Part shown: in pieces, positions 44,031 to 52,467 of the stretch | Layout: each line of letters opens with the position of its first letter | Numbering within the stretch: position 1 is the first letter of the stretch | Assembly: GCA_900465665.1 (NCBI GenBank) | Contig: UBJO01000049.1 | Location: 62,001 to 126,000, forward strand | Source: Hyphomicrobiales bacterium | GTDB taxonomy: Bacteria > Pseudomonadota > Alphaproteobacteria > Rhizobiales > Rhizobiaceae | Length of the DNA: 64,000 nucleotides | Direction: 5' to 3' | Notes under the pieces: generated by a model | Seen by the model: only the letters and a program-made list of their open reading frames with translations | Database searches by the model: none | What the model was told of the DNA's origin: nothing | Program-made: the position numbers and the translations under genes

Positions 44031-45143
44031 TCAGGCAGAAAGCGCCTTGAACTCGGAAAGGATCGCCTCGCCCATCTCGACCGTGCCGACCTTCTTGGCG
44101 CCGTCGGCCATGATATCGGCGGTGCGGATGCCCTGGTCGAGCACGTTGGCAATCGCCTTTTCGAGGTTGTCGGCTTCCTTGACCATGGCGAAGGAGTAGC
44201 GCAGGCACATGGCAAACGAAGCGATCATCGCGATCGGGTTGGCAATGCCCTTGCCGGCGATGTCAGGCGCCGAACCGTGCACCGGCTCGTAGAGCGCCTT
44301 GCGCTTGCCGGTCTTGCCGTCAGGCGCGCCGAGCGAGGCCGAAGGCAGCATGCCGAGTGAACCGGTGAGCATGGCGGCAACGTCGGACAGCATGTCGCCG
44401 AACAGGTTGTCGGTGACGATGACGTCGAACTGCTTCGGCGCGCGCACCAGCTGCATGCCGCCTGCATCCGCCAGCATGTGCTCGAGCTTGACGTCGGAAT
44501 ACTTGTCCTTGTGCGTCGCGGTCACGACCTGGTTCCACAAGACGCCCGACTTCATGACGTTGCGCTTTTCCATGGAGCACACACGGTTCTGGCGCGTGCG
44601 GGCCATTTCGAAGGCCACGGCCGAGATGCGCTCGATTTCGTAGGTGTCGTAGACCTGCGTATCGATGGCGCGCTTCTGGCCATTGCCGAGATCGGTGATG
44701 GTCTTCGGCTCGCCGAAATAGACACCACCAGTCAGTTCGCGGATGATCAGGATATCGAGGCCTTCGACCAGCTCCGGCTTCAGCGAGGAAGCGGCAGCGA
44801 GCGCCGGGTAGCAGATGGCGGGACGCAGGTTCGCGAACAGCTCGAGATCCTTGCGCAGGCGCAGCAGGCCGGCTTCCGGGCGCACTTCATAGGGAACGTC
44901 ATCCCACTTCGGGCCGCCGACGGCGCCGAAGAGAACCGCATCGGCAGCAAGCGCCTTCTGCATATCGGCTTCGGAGATCGCCGCGCCATGCGCGTCGTAA
45001 GCGCTGCCACCGACCAGACCTTCGTCGGTGACGAAGCCGGCAGACATTTCCTCGTTCATGTAAGCGATGATCTTGCGGACCTCGCCCATGGCCTCGGGAC
45101 CAATGCCGTCACCCGGCAGCAGGAAAAGATTGCGCGTCGTCAT
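44031..45143 (-). CDS. leuB: 3-isopropylmalate dehydrogenase
   Basis: NAD-dependent oxidative decarboxylation in leucine synthesis. 370 residues. The start LFLLPGDGIGPEAMGEVRKI is typical; LRKDLELFANLRPA gives the substrate arginines, NVMKSGVLWNQVVTATHKDKY and VTDNLFGDMLSDVAAMLTGSLGMLPSASLG the metal-binding aspartates, and EPVHGSAPDIAGKGIANPIA the NAD loop. ATG 45143 has GGAGGG upstream. leuD lies 1.5 kb away, separated by two other genes. A parS-like site and a terminator follow the stop. Confidence 0.97.
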   Translation of the reverse strand: MTTRNLFLLPGDGIGPEAMGEVRKIIAYMNEEMSAGFVTDEGLVGGSAYDAHGAAISEADMQKALAADAVLFGAVGGPKWDDVPYEVRPEAGLLRLRKDLELFANLRPAICYPALAAASSLKPELVEGLDILIIRELTGGVYFGEPKTITDLGNGQKRAIDTQVYDTYEIERISAVAFEMARTRQNRVCSMEKRNVMKSGVLWNQVVTATHKDKYSDVKLEHMLADAGGMQLVRAPKQFDVIVTDNLFGDMLSDVAAMLTGSLGMLPSASLGAPDGKTGKRKALYEPVHGSAPDIAGKGIANPIAMIASFAMCLRYSFAMVKEADNLEKAIANVLDQGIRTADIMADGAKKVGTVEMGEAILSEFKALSA

Positions 45144-45307
45144 GAAACCCTCCGGGAAAAACAAGTTGCGGCTTATTATCCCTCGGCAGAAGGCATTTCA
45201 AGCGATGAAGGGGCCGTTTCGGTACGGTTGGCGCCAGAGTTGAACGAACGGTTGAGCGATCGGTTGACCCGGCGATTTGCCTGGGCAACAAGAAGGGCAT
45301 CGTGACC

Positions 45308-46258
45308 ATGATCCGGAAAACGCCCATGCCCGCCGCACCGCTCCATCTCGACACCCCGCTCTTTCAGACATCCGCCGACTATAGCGCCGCAAACCGGCCG
45401 CTCTGGCTGAAGCTGGACGCGCTGCAGCCGGCGGGAAGCTTCAAGCTGCGCGGCGTCGGCAGATTGTGCCAGCACGAGGTGGAAAACGGAGCGAAAGAAA
45501 TCTTCTGCGCCTCCGGCGGCAATGCCGGCATCGCCGCTGCCTATGCCGGCCGCGCGCTCGGCGTACCCGTCACCATTGTCGTGCCGGAAACCACCTCCGA
45601 GGAGGTCCGCCGCTCAATCGCCGCGACAGGCGCCGCCGTCCTTGTCCACGGTTCGGTCTTCGACGAGGCCAACGCCCATGCGGTCAATCTCGCCGCAGAG
45701 CGCAAGGCCGCCTATGTGCACCCCTTCGACCACCCGCTGCTCTGGGAAGGCCACGGCACGCTGATTGACGAAGTGGTGGCCAAGGGCGCCGAATTCGATT
45801 GCGTGATCGCCAGTGTCGGCGGCGGTGGCCTGCTTGCCGGCATCGTCGCCGGCCTGAAGCGCAACGGCCTTGATGATGTGCCCGTCATCGCCGTCGAAAC
45901 CGCAGGCGCCGCATCCTTCAACGCCAGCCTAAAAGCCGGCGAACGCGTCACCCTGCCCGCCATCACCTCGATCGCCACCTCGCTCGGCGCCCGCCAGGTC
46001 GCCCAGCATGTGTTCGATCTGCCCAAGCATCATCCGATCGAGAGCGTGACGGTGAGCGACGCCGAAGCCGTCGCCGCCTGCCTGAAATTCGCCGACGCCT
46101 ATCGCATCCTCGTTGAACCCGCCTGCGGCGCCGCCCTTGCCGTCGCCGACACCCACCCCGACCTCCTCGCCCGCTTCAAGAACCCGCTGATCGAGGTCTG
46201 CGGCGGCATCGGCGTGTCGCTGGAAAAGCTCAAGATGTGGAGAGAGCGCCTGCTCTGA
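45308..46258 (+). CDS. PLP-dependent serine/threonine dehydratase-like protein
   Basis: 316-residue fold-type II PLP enzyme. The Schiff-base lysine is in PAGSFKLRGVG (near residue 47), the substrate loop in CASGGNAGIAAAYAGRALG, and the phosphate-binding glycine loop in SVGGGGLLAGIVAGL. VEPACGAALAV and VCGGIGVS are as in the catabolic L-serine/L-threonine dehydratase group (single domain, no ACT domain). The in-frame GTG at 45302 is an alternative. It is divergent from leuB; deamination to pyruvate or 2-oxobutanoate is the probable role. Confidence 0.88.
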   Translation: MIRKTPMPAAPLHLDTPLFQTSADYSAANRPLWLKLDALQPAGSFKLRGVGRLCQHEVENGAKEIFCASGGNAGIAAAYAGRALGVPVTIVVPETTSEEVRRSIAATGAAVLVHGSVFDEANAHAVNLAAERKAAYVHPFDHPLLWEGHGTLIDEVVAKGAEFDCVIASVGGGGLLAGIVAGLKRNGLDDVPVIAVETAGAASFNASLKAGERVTLPAITSIATSLGARQVAQHVFDLPKHHPIESVTVSDAEAVAACLKFADAYRILVEPACGAALAVADTHPDLLARFKNPLIEVCGGIGVSLEKLKMWRERLL

Positions 46259-46272
46259 AGCGACCGAGCCGA

Positions 46273-46482
46273 TCAGGCGTCGCCGTCGATAGCTTTATGT
46301 TGCGCCAAGGGGTGTCCATGTCGACGCTCTGCGGCATTGACGATTGCCCGGGCTTTCTGAAGCACATCATCCAGATCGGTGCTCTCGCCGCGATCGAGCT
46401 CGGCCAACCCTTGAGCGATGTCGTCGAACGCATCCTCAAGCTCGGGCAGCGGTGGCACCTGTGATTTATCTTGGTCCGACAT
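46273..46482 (-). CDS. Small hypothetical protein, 69 residues
   Basis: Acidic, probably helical protein (LPELEDAFDDIAQGLAELDR, VLQKARAIVNAAERRHG). I do not recognise the family; the helical pattern is faintly like XseB but lacks its signature. There is no strong ribosome site. It starts 145 bp after the end of leuD on the same strand and stops 14 bp from the dehydratase stop. Confidence 0.5.
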   Translation of the reverse strand: MSDQDKSQVPPLPELEDAFDDIAQGLAELDRGESTDLDDVLQKARAIVNAAERRHGHPLAQHKAIDGDA

Positions 46483-46569
46483 ACCAGGCTAATCCCGCAA
46501 TTCAGCGAGAGGCAGTGTAATCCAGGCTATTGCGGTGTCAAAGCACTGCAACAACGCCATCGTGCGGCC

Positions 46570-46604
46570 AAAGAAAAAGCCGGCGGGAGAGAACCCGCCG
46601 GCTT
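46570..46604 (-). terminator. Rho-independent terminator after leuD
   Basis: Minus strand: AAGCCGGCGGG/CCCGCCGGCTT, 11-bp stem (46604-46594 with 46587-46577), followed by TTTCTTT. Confidence 0.9.
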
Positions 46605-46628
46605 GATCATGCAATCCTGTCGAGGCGC

Positions 46629-47237
46629 TTAGGCGGCCCAGGGATGGGAAGCGGCGTTGGCCTTTTCGAACTGGTCGATTTCCTTGCCCTTTTCCATCGT
46701 CAGGCCGATATCGTCGAGACCGTTCAGCATGCAGTGACGCTTGAAGGCATCTAGATCGAACTTGATGGAGCCGCCGTCGGGACCGGTGATTTCCATGTTT
46801 TCCAGGTCGACCGTCAGGATGGCGTTGGAGCCGCGCGAGGCGTCGTCCAGCAGCTTTTCCAGGTTTTCCGGGCTGACCTTGATCGGCAGGATGCCGTTCT
46901 TGAAACAGTTGTTGTAGAAAATGTCAGCGAAGCTGGTGGAGATCACGCAGCGGATGCCGAAATCGAGCAGCGCCCACGGAGCGTGCTCGCGCGAGGAGCC
47001 GCAGCCGAAATTGTCGCCGGCGACGAGGATCTTGGCGTTCTGGTAGGCCGGCTTGTTGAGGACGAAATCCTCGTTCGGCGTGCCGTCTTCATTGTAGCGG
47101 GCTTCCGCGAAGAGACCCTTGCCGAGGCCGGTGCGCTTGATCGTCTTCAGGTAATCCTTCGGGATGATCATGTCGGTGTCGATGTTGACAACCGGCAGAG
47201 GGGCGGCGACGCCCGTCAGCTTGGTGAATTTTTCCAT
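46629..47237 (-). CDS. leuD: 3-isopropylmalate dehydratase small subunit
   Basis: Swivelling domain of isopropylmalate isomerase, working with LeuC (not in this window). 202 residues, usual for the long bacterial LeuD. PLPVVNIDTDMIIPKDYLKTI, the substrate loop DNFGCGSSREHAPWAL and FADIFYNNCFKNGILPI are all present. It is followed by a strong terminator, so it is a single-gene unit here. Confidence 0.97.
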   Translation of the reverse strand: MEKFTKLTGVAAPLPVVNIDTDMIIPKDYLKTIKRTGLGKGLFAEARYNEDGTPNEDFVLNKPAYQNAKILVAGDNFGCGSSREHAPWALLDFGIRCVISTSFADIFYNNCFKNGILPIKVSPENLEKLLDDASRGSNAILTVDLENMEITGPDGGSIKFDLDAFKRHCMLNGLDDIGLTMEKGKEIDQFEKANAASHPWAA

Positions 47238-47364
47238 GGCCTGGCCTCCAGTTCGGCAGAGATAGTGTGTTGATCAGCGTTTAGTCCAGTTTCCCGGCAA
47301 AATGAAGGGGAATCTGCAGCCCCGGCCAGCGCCCTGAAGAATCAGCCGGCCGGGCGCGGCTGAT

Positions 47365-47793
47365 CTAGCCGGCCTTGGCGGGCTCGTTCATCGCCCAGGA
47401 GACGCCGAAGGGATCGCGCAGCTGACCATAGCGATCGCCCCAGAACATGCGCTCGACGGGCATGACGACCTCGACGCCGGCCTTCACCGCCCGATCCCAC
47501 CACAGATCGATATCGTCGACGACGAGCTGTAGCGAGAAACCCTGGTGCGGCCGAAAGGGGTGGCCGTGTTCGGGATAGGCGTCGCTCAGCATCAGCGAGC
47601 TGCCATTGATGTAGAGATGCACATGCATCGTGCGTCCATTTTCATCGGGCGGCACGACGAACGCCTGCTCGGCGCCGAAAGCTTCTCTGTAGAATTCCGC
47701 CGCCTTCAGCGCGCCGTCGACAGTGATGTAGGGGAGCAGCCCGTTCTTGACCGGCGGCATGGCCATCTGGCCGGTTTGCGTTTCGCTTTCCAT
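47365..47793 (-). CDS. VOC-family (PhnB-like) protein
   Basis: 142 residues. The start NGLLPYITVDGALKAAEFYREAFGAEQ, LMLSDAYPEHG and the ending RDPFGVSWAMNEPAKAG are typical of the PhnB/glyoxalase-like group within the VOC superfamily. ATG 47793 is preferred to ATG 47805, which is part of the GGAGGA ribosome site. Exact function unknown; it stands alone. Confidence 0.85.
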   Translation of the reverse strand: MESETQTGQMAMPPVKNGLLPYITVDGALKAAEFYREAFGAEQAFVVPPDENGRTMHVHLYINGSSLMLSDAYPEHGHPFRPHQGFSLQLVVDDIDLWWDRAVKAGVEVVMPVERMFWGDRYGQLRDPFGVSWAMNEPAKAG

Positions 47794-47930
47794 GCAGTCC
47801 TCCATTGATGCCTAGGCGTGATGCTTGTGCCCCCACAAGCCTTGCCGCATCTAGGACGCGCGAGCAAAACGCCAGCCGACAGACCGAATGAAATAAATGC
47901 GAGACGCCAGAAGCGATCGGTGAGAGGCGA

Positions 47931-48173
47931 TCAGAGATCGATGATCGTGCCGCGACCGTCGTTCCAGATGCGCATGGGTTGACCATCGCGCGTCTTGGAC
48001 TTCGCCCTTGCGCAGACCGGAGCCGCCTTCATCTTCAGCGAGAGCGCGCGACCGACCATCAGCACCGTCAGAATGGCGCCGACGGCGAGCGTCACCGAAA
48101 AGGTGAAGAGCGCCAATGCTGCGAATGCGGTGATGCCTGCAAGCAAAAGGAAGACGGAACGAATATTCTGCAT
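47931..48173 (-). CDS. Small membrane protein, 80 residues
   Basis: Two adjacent hydrophobic helices (about 8-25 and 28-44: LLLAGITAFAALALFTFSV, LAVGAILTVLMVG) and a basic C-terminal tail with RIWNDGRGTIIDL. The name is unknown. GAAAGGTTTC precedes the ATG. It is divergent from the CitE-like gene. Confidence 0.7.
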   Translation of the reverse strand: MQNIRSVFLLLAGITAFAALALFTFSVTLAVGAILTVLMVGRALSLKMKAAPVCARAKSKTRDGQPMRIWNDGRGTIIDL

Positions 48174-48285
48174 GGGTTTGAAACCTTTCTAGGAAAGGAA
48201 TGTGGTCCTTCGTCTTGTCTTCTGCAAGATAAGCATGGCTTTTTGTTGTCTTGCCATCGGTCACAAAGCTTGACACACATTCGTG

Positions 48286-49209
48286 ATGAGCCAGTCTCCC
48301 CTCACCCGTTCGATGAACCTGCGCCGCTCGGTGCTGAGCGTTCCCGCGATCAACCCTCGCGCGCTTGAAAAGACCCATCAGCTTGATTGCGATGCAGTGA
48401 TCTTCGACCTCGAGGATTCCGTGGCGCCGGAGAAGAAGGCCGAAGCACGCGATAACCTGGCCACCTTCTTTCAGGGCAAACCGCTCGCGGGCAAGGAACG
48501 CATCATCCGCATCAATGGCCTCGACACCAACTGGGGCCGCGCCGACATGGAGCTCGTGAGTGTGCTTGAGCCGGATGCCGTTCTGCTGCCGAAGGTCAAC
48601 GAACCGCAGGACGTCATGTCGGTCGGCGACCTTCTTGCGGATGCCGATGCACCCGACGAACTGCGAATCTGGGCGATGATCGAGACACCGCGCGGCATCC
48701 TCAATGCTGCAGCGATCGCCGAAGCCGGGCGAACTGCGGGCTCAAGGCTCGATTGCTTCGTCGTCGGCCTCAACGACCTGCGCAAGGAAACCGGCGTACT
48801 GCCGCAGCCCGGCCGGCAATATCTCGTGCCCTGGCTGATGCAGGTGATCCTCGCCGTACGCGCTTACGGCCTCTGCGCCATCGATAGCGTCTTCAACGAT
48901 TTCAAGGATATCGATGGCTTCGACACCGAATGCGCCGAGGCACGCGCCATGGGCTTCGATGGAAAGATGCTGATCCATCCCGCGCAGATCGAGCCCGCCA
49001 ACCGGCATTTCGGGCCGGACGCATCCGCCATCGCAGAAGCCCAAGCGATCATGAAAGCTTTCGCCGACCCCGCCACCGATGGCCTCAACGTCATCAATGT
49101 CGGCGGACGCATGATCGAACGGCTGCATCTTGTCCAGGCGGAAACTCTGGTTCATAAAGCCCGCCTGATTGCAGAACGCCAGAAGGCAAAAGGCCAGACG
49201 GCAAACTGA
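48286..49209 (+). CDS. CitE-like CoA-ester lyase (HpcH/HpaI family)
   Basis: 307 residues of the citrate-lyase-beta/malyl-CoA-lyase family. RRSVLSVPAINPRALEKTHQLDCDAVIFDLEDSVAPEKK carries the metal-near acidic pair, then LEPDAVLLPKVNEPQDV, the catalytic-site glutamate in WAMIETPRGILN, and FDGKMLIHPAQIEPANRHF. A GTG at 48283 and an ATG at 48313 are alternatives. The substrate (malyl-, citramalyl- or methylmalyl-CoA) is not decided by sequence. A DUF1737 gene follows after 11 bp. Confidence 0.87.
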   Translation: MSQSPLTRSMNLRRSVLSVPAINPRALEKTHQLDCDAVIFDLEDSVAPEKKAEARDNLATFFQGKPLAGKERIIRINGLDTNWGRADMELVSVLEPDAVLLPKVNEPQDVMSVGDLLADADAPDELRIWAMIETPRGILNAAAIAEAGRTAGSRLDCFVVGLNDLRKETGVLPQPGRQYLVPWLMQVILAVRAYGLCAIDSVFNDFKDIDGFDTECAEARAMGFDGKMLIHPAQIEPANRHFGPDASAIAEAQAIMKAFADPATDGLNVINVGGRMIERLHLVQAETLVHKARLIAERQKAKGQTAN

Positions 49210-49220
49210 AAGACGATGTG

Positions 49221-49427
49221 ATGAAGCTCTACCGCCTTCTGACCGGCCAGGACGACGCCGCCTTCTGCCACCGCGTAACCGATGCCCTTAACAAGGGCTG
49301 GTCGCTGAACGGCTCCCCGGCCATGACCTTCAACTCGCAAACCGGCCAGGTGATGTGCGCCCAGGCGATCGTCAAGCATGTCGAAGGCAAGGACTACCAC
49401 CCCGACATGAAGCTCTCCGAACAGTAG
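49221..49427 (+). CDS. DUF1737 protein, 68 residues
   Basis: Small soluble protein: MKLYRLLTGQDDAAFCHRVT, NKGWSLNGSPAMTFN, and MCAQAIVKHVEGKDYH, the DUF1737 pattern. The function is unknown. It is in the same direction and 11 bp from the CitE-like gene, so probably co-transcribed. Confidence 0.82.
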   Translation: MKLYRLLTGQDDAAFCHRVTDALNKGWSLNGSPAMTFNSQTGQVMCAQAIVKHVEGKDYHPDMKLSEQ

Positions 49428-49462
49428 GATTTGCTGCGGCGCGCGCGTGAAGACCCCGGCGC

Positions 49463-49900
49463 CTAGCGCTCGGCCGCCTCTTCGGCGCTCGCCTCGATCC
49501 GCTCCATGTCGTCGTCGCTGAGACCGAAATGGTGGCCGATCTCATGGATCAGCACATGGGTGATGATATCACCCAGCGTCTCGTCGTTCTCGGCCCAATA
49601 ATCGAGGATCGGCCGCCTGTAGAGGCGGATGCGGTTCGGCAGCTCGCCCGTTTCCATGGTGAAGCGCTCGGAAATCCCGCGCCCCTCGAACAGGCCGAGC
49701 AGATCGAACGGCGTTTCCAGCGCCATGTCCTCGAACACCTCGTCGTCGGGGAAGTCTTCGATCTCGATCGTGAGATTGGTCGTCAGCGCACGGAATTCTT
49801 CCGGCAGGTGGCTGTAGGCCTCCATCGCCAGGGACTCGAACGTGCTGATTGTCGGAGCGTGGCGATCCTGCCAATTGTCGCTCTGGTCTATGCGAGCCAT
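49463..49900 (-). CDS. Zincin-like metallopeptidase
   Basis: 145-residue minimal zinc protease-like protein. The zinc motif is HEIGHHFGLSDDDMERIE (HExxHxxGLxDxD) near residue 116. The acidic start and VEDFPDDEVFEDMALETPFDLLGLFEG are typical of this short family (PF06262-like). AAAGGAG stands before the ATG. Activity and substrate are unproven in the family. Confidence 0.87.
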   Translation of the reverse strand: MARIDQSDNWQDRHAPTISTFESLAMEAYSHLPEEFRALTTNLTIEIEDFPDDEVFEDMALETPFDLLGLFEGRGISERFTMETGELPNRIRLYRRPILDYWAENDETLGDIITHVLIHEIGHHFGLSDDDMERIEASAEEAAER

Positions 49901-50026
49901 AAAAGCTCCTTTCCTTTGCCGCCCATATAGAGCCTTTGCCGCTGATTTTCGAGAGCGGAATCAAAGGCAGGAATAAATTCACATCAAACGGCTGTTGACT
50001 CTTCGGCCGAGCTCTGGAATCCATAG

Positions 50027-50041
50027 GAACATAATAGGAAC
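50027..50041. promoter_or_regulatory. LexA (SOS) box of imuA-imuB-dnaE2
   Basis: GAACATAATAGGAAC is exactly GAAC-N7-GAAC, the alphaproteobacterial LexA site, ending 22 bp before the imuA start. A TTGACT hexamer at 49995 is a possible -35. Confidence 0.88.
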
Positions 50042-50063
50042 ATCCGATAGATGGAGTGACGTC

Positions 50064-51014
50064 GTGGCACAGTCGGCCGTGGCGCGCGAGCGGCTTTTTG
50101 CGCTCCGCGAAACCATTGCAAAGCTTGAAGGAAAACCGGTGCCCGCATTGGCGGCGGCGGAAAACCAGGCTTTGGCCGACACCGTTCTCGACAAGCCGAA
50201 GAGCGAAGACGCCCTGCGCCTGCCGCTTGGCATCCCCGCTCTGGATGAGGCACTCGACGGCGGCCTGCCGCTTGATGGCCTGACGGAAATCCGCACGACG
50301 CTGCTGCGCAATGCCGGCGCAAGCAGCGGCTTCGTTCTGGCGATCGCAGCCATGCTCCAGCACGGGCAAGAGGAGGGGGCAAACGCGCACCTGCCGATCC
50401 TCTGGATCGCCGACACGGTGGCGACGATGGAGGCCGGGCGGCCCTATGCCGTCGGCCTCCGCGATTTCGGCCTGAAGCCGCGGCTCTTCCTGCACGCCGC
50501 GCCGAAAAGGCTGGAGGATGCGTTGTGGCTGGCGGAAACCGCCGTCGAAAGCGGCGTCTTTCCAGCCACCATTCTTGAGGTTCGCGGCAATCCCACGCCC
50601 TTCGGCCTGACGGAAAGCCGCCGTCTCAACCTGCGGGCCAAGGCATCGCGCCGCCCGCTTTTCCTGTTGCGGCAAGCAGCGGAAGAAGAGGCCAGCAGCG
50701 CCATCTTCCGCTTTCTTGCCGAACCCGCGCCATCTGCGGCGCGGCCCTTGCCTGATGGTTCGATGCTGGGCGGCAGCATCGGCAATCCAATTTTTCGCAT
50801 CACCCTGGAGAAGAGCCGAAACCCGGCTCCCTTCTCCATTCTTCTGGAGTGGAACCCCCATGACCGCCGGTTTTTCCCTGTCCGCCCATCAGCCAACACT
50901 CGCTTTCCAGGCGAACGCTCAGCGCATTTTGGCGCTGCACTTCCCGCATTTGCCGACCGATCGCATATCCAGGAAGAAGTGGGGTCTCGCCTGGCGTTTG
51001 CGCAATCGTCCTGA
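50064..51014 (+). CDS. imuA: ImuA, SOS mutasome protein (RecA/SulA-like)
   Basis: Damage-inducible protein of the ImuA-ImuB-DnaE2 mutasome. 316 residues with a RecA-like fold lacking a standard Walker A. Landmarks are LPLGIPALDEALDGGLPLDGLTEI, LWIADTVATMEAGRPYAVGLRDFGL and FRITLEKSRNPAPFSILLEWNPHDRRFF. The start is GTG 50064 with GGAGTGAC upstream; an ATG at 49995 would read through the LexA box. Its last 155 bp overlap the imuB frame, and the final 50 residues look non-conserved. Confidence 0.88.
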   Translation: MAQSAVARERLFALRETIAKLEGKPVPALAAAENQALADTVLDKPKSEDALRLPLGIPALDEALDGGLPLDGLTEIRTTLLRNAGASSGFVLAIAAMLQHGQEEGANAHLPILWIADTVATMEAGRPYAVGLRDFGLKPRLFLHAAPKRLEDALWLAETAVESGVFPATILEVRGNPTPFGLTESRRLNLRAKASRRPLFLLRQAAEEEASSAIFRFLAEPAPSAARPLPDGSMLGGSIGNPIFRITLEKSRNPAPFSILLEWNPHDRRFFPVRPSANTRFPGERSAHFGAALPAFADRSHIQEEVGSRLAFAQSS

Positions 51015-52467
51015 GACGCCGCCGATCGTCTGTTCCGGCCGCCACGCCAACACCATGCGGCTGACGGCGCTGGACGAGGCAGCCGAAGAGATCAACCTGA
51101 AAAAGAGCATGGGTGTCGCCGAAGCCCGCGCCATCCACCCGACGATCGAGGTGATCGAGGAGGATCCGGCCGCCGACCAGCGCTTTCTCGAAGGCATCGC
51201 CGACTGGTGCGACCGCTATACGCCGCTGGTGGCGCTCGACGGCAGGGATGGCCTGTTTCTCGACATAACCGGCTGTGCCCACCTCTTCGGCGGAGAAAAG
51301 GCGCTCCTCAAGGATATCATGTCCAGGCTCTTTCAAATGGGCATCGACGTCCGGGGCGCGATCACCTCTTCCCCCGGCCTCTCCTGGGCGGTCAGCCGTT
51401 TCGGTCAGGGAGGCGTGATCGACGCGGATGAGACGGAACGGGTCGTCGCCCCACTTCCTGTCGCCGCACTTCGCCTCTCGGACGACACGGTCGCAGCGCT
51501 CACCAAGATGGGCCTGAAATACATCGGCGACCTGATGGAAACCCCGCGTGCGCCGCTGACCCGCCGCTTCGGCGCAAGCGTACTGTTGCGGCTTGACCAG
51601 GTGCTTGGAACGGACGAGGAGCCGATATCGCCGCGCCTGCCCGTCGCCAGCCTCTCGGCCGAGCGCCGGTTGATGGAACCGGTCGCCGCGGAAGAGGAGA
51701 TTCTGGCAGTCACCGACCAGATCGCCCATGCGCTGAAACCGTCGCTGGAGGCGCGCGGCGTCGGCGGGCGCGTTTTCGAACTCGTCCTGTTTCGCGTCGA
51801 TGGCAAGGTCTTCCGCATCACGGCCGGCACGACAAGGCCGCTGCGGGAACCAAGGCGCATCGCCGTCCTGTTCACCGAACGCCTGCAGGCCGTCCATGAC
51901 GATCTCGATGCCGGCTACGGGTTCGAGATTCTGCGTCTCAATGTTCTGCGTCACGAAACCTTCGATACGGCTCAAAGCGATTTCGAGGGACACCAGCAGA
52001 AGGATGCCTCGCTGGCAGCCTTCGTCGATCGCGTTTCCGCGCGATTGGGATCGCATTGCCTTCAGACCTTCCAGCTGCGCGAAAGCCACCTGCCGGAAAG
52101 GGCCGTGATTTCGGTTCCCGCCATCGATGGCCTCTCCGCGAAGACCCCGCCTGGCAATCCCGCCCCCTCACGCGGCGAGAGACCCGCGCGTCTCCTGGAA
52201 AGAGCGGAACCGATGGATGCCTTTGCCATCGAGGTTCCAGATGGTGCGCCGGCCAATTTTCACTGGCGCCGCATGCGCCACCGTATCGTCAAAAGCGAGG
52301 GGCCTGAGCGGCTTGCCATGGAATGGTGGCTCGACGGCAAGGATACGCAGCCCCGCGACTATTTCCGCGTCGAGGATGATCAGGGCCACCGCTTCTGGAT
52401 CTACCGCAAGGGTCTGTACGGCCAGGACGAGACGCAAAGCTGGTACATGCACGGGATGTTCGCATGA
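50860..52467 (+). CDS. imuB: ImuB, Y-family polymerase-like mutasome subunit
   Basis: Adaptor for translesion synthesis, Y-family fold without catalytic acids. 535 residues. RILALHFPHLPTDRISRKKWG replaces the N-terminal catalytic motif, and VALDGRDGLFLDITGCAHLFGGE replaces the second one. A clamp-binding and ImuA/DnaE2-binding C-terminal part follows. ATG 50860 overlaps imuA by 155 bp; conservation begins only at about residue 22, so a TTG at 50929 is possible. It overlaps dnaE2 by 4 bp. Confidence 0.9.
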   Translation: MTAGFSLSAHQPTLAFQANAQRILALHFPHLPTDRISRKKWGLAWRLRNRPETPPIVCSGRHANTMRLTALDEAAEEINLKKSMGVAEARAIHPTIEVIEEDPAADQRFLEGIADWCDRYTPLVALDGRDGLFLDITGCAHLFGGEKALLKDIMSRLFQMGIDVRGAITSSPGLSWAVSRFGQGGVIDADETERVVAPLPVAALRLSDDTVAALTKMGLKYIGDLMETPRAPLTRRFGASVLLRLDQVLGTDEEPISPRLPVASLSAERRLMEPVAAEEEILAVTDQIAHALKPSLEARGVGGRVFELVLFRVDGKVFRITAGTTRPLREPRRIAVLFTERLQAVHDDLDAGYGFEILRLNVLRHETFDTAQSDFEGHQQKDASLAAFVDRVSARLGSHCLQTFQLRESHLPERAVISVPAIDGLSAKTPPGNPAPSRGERPARLLERAEPMDAFAIEVPDGAPANFHWRRMRHRIVKSEGPERLAMEWWLDGKDTQPRDYFRVEDDQGHRFWIYRKGLYGQDETQSWYMHGMFA

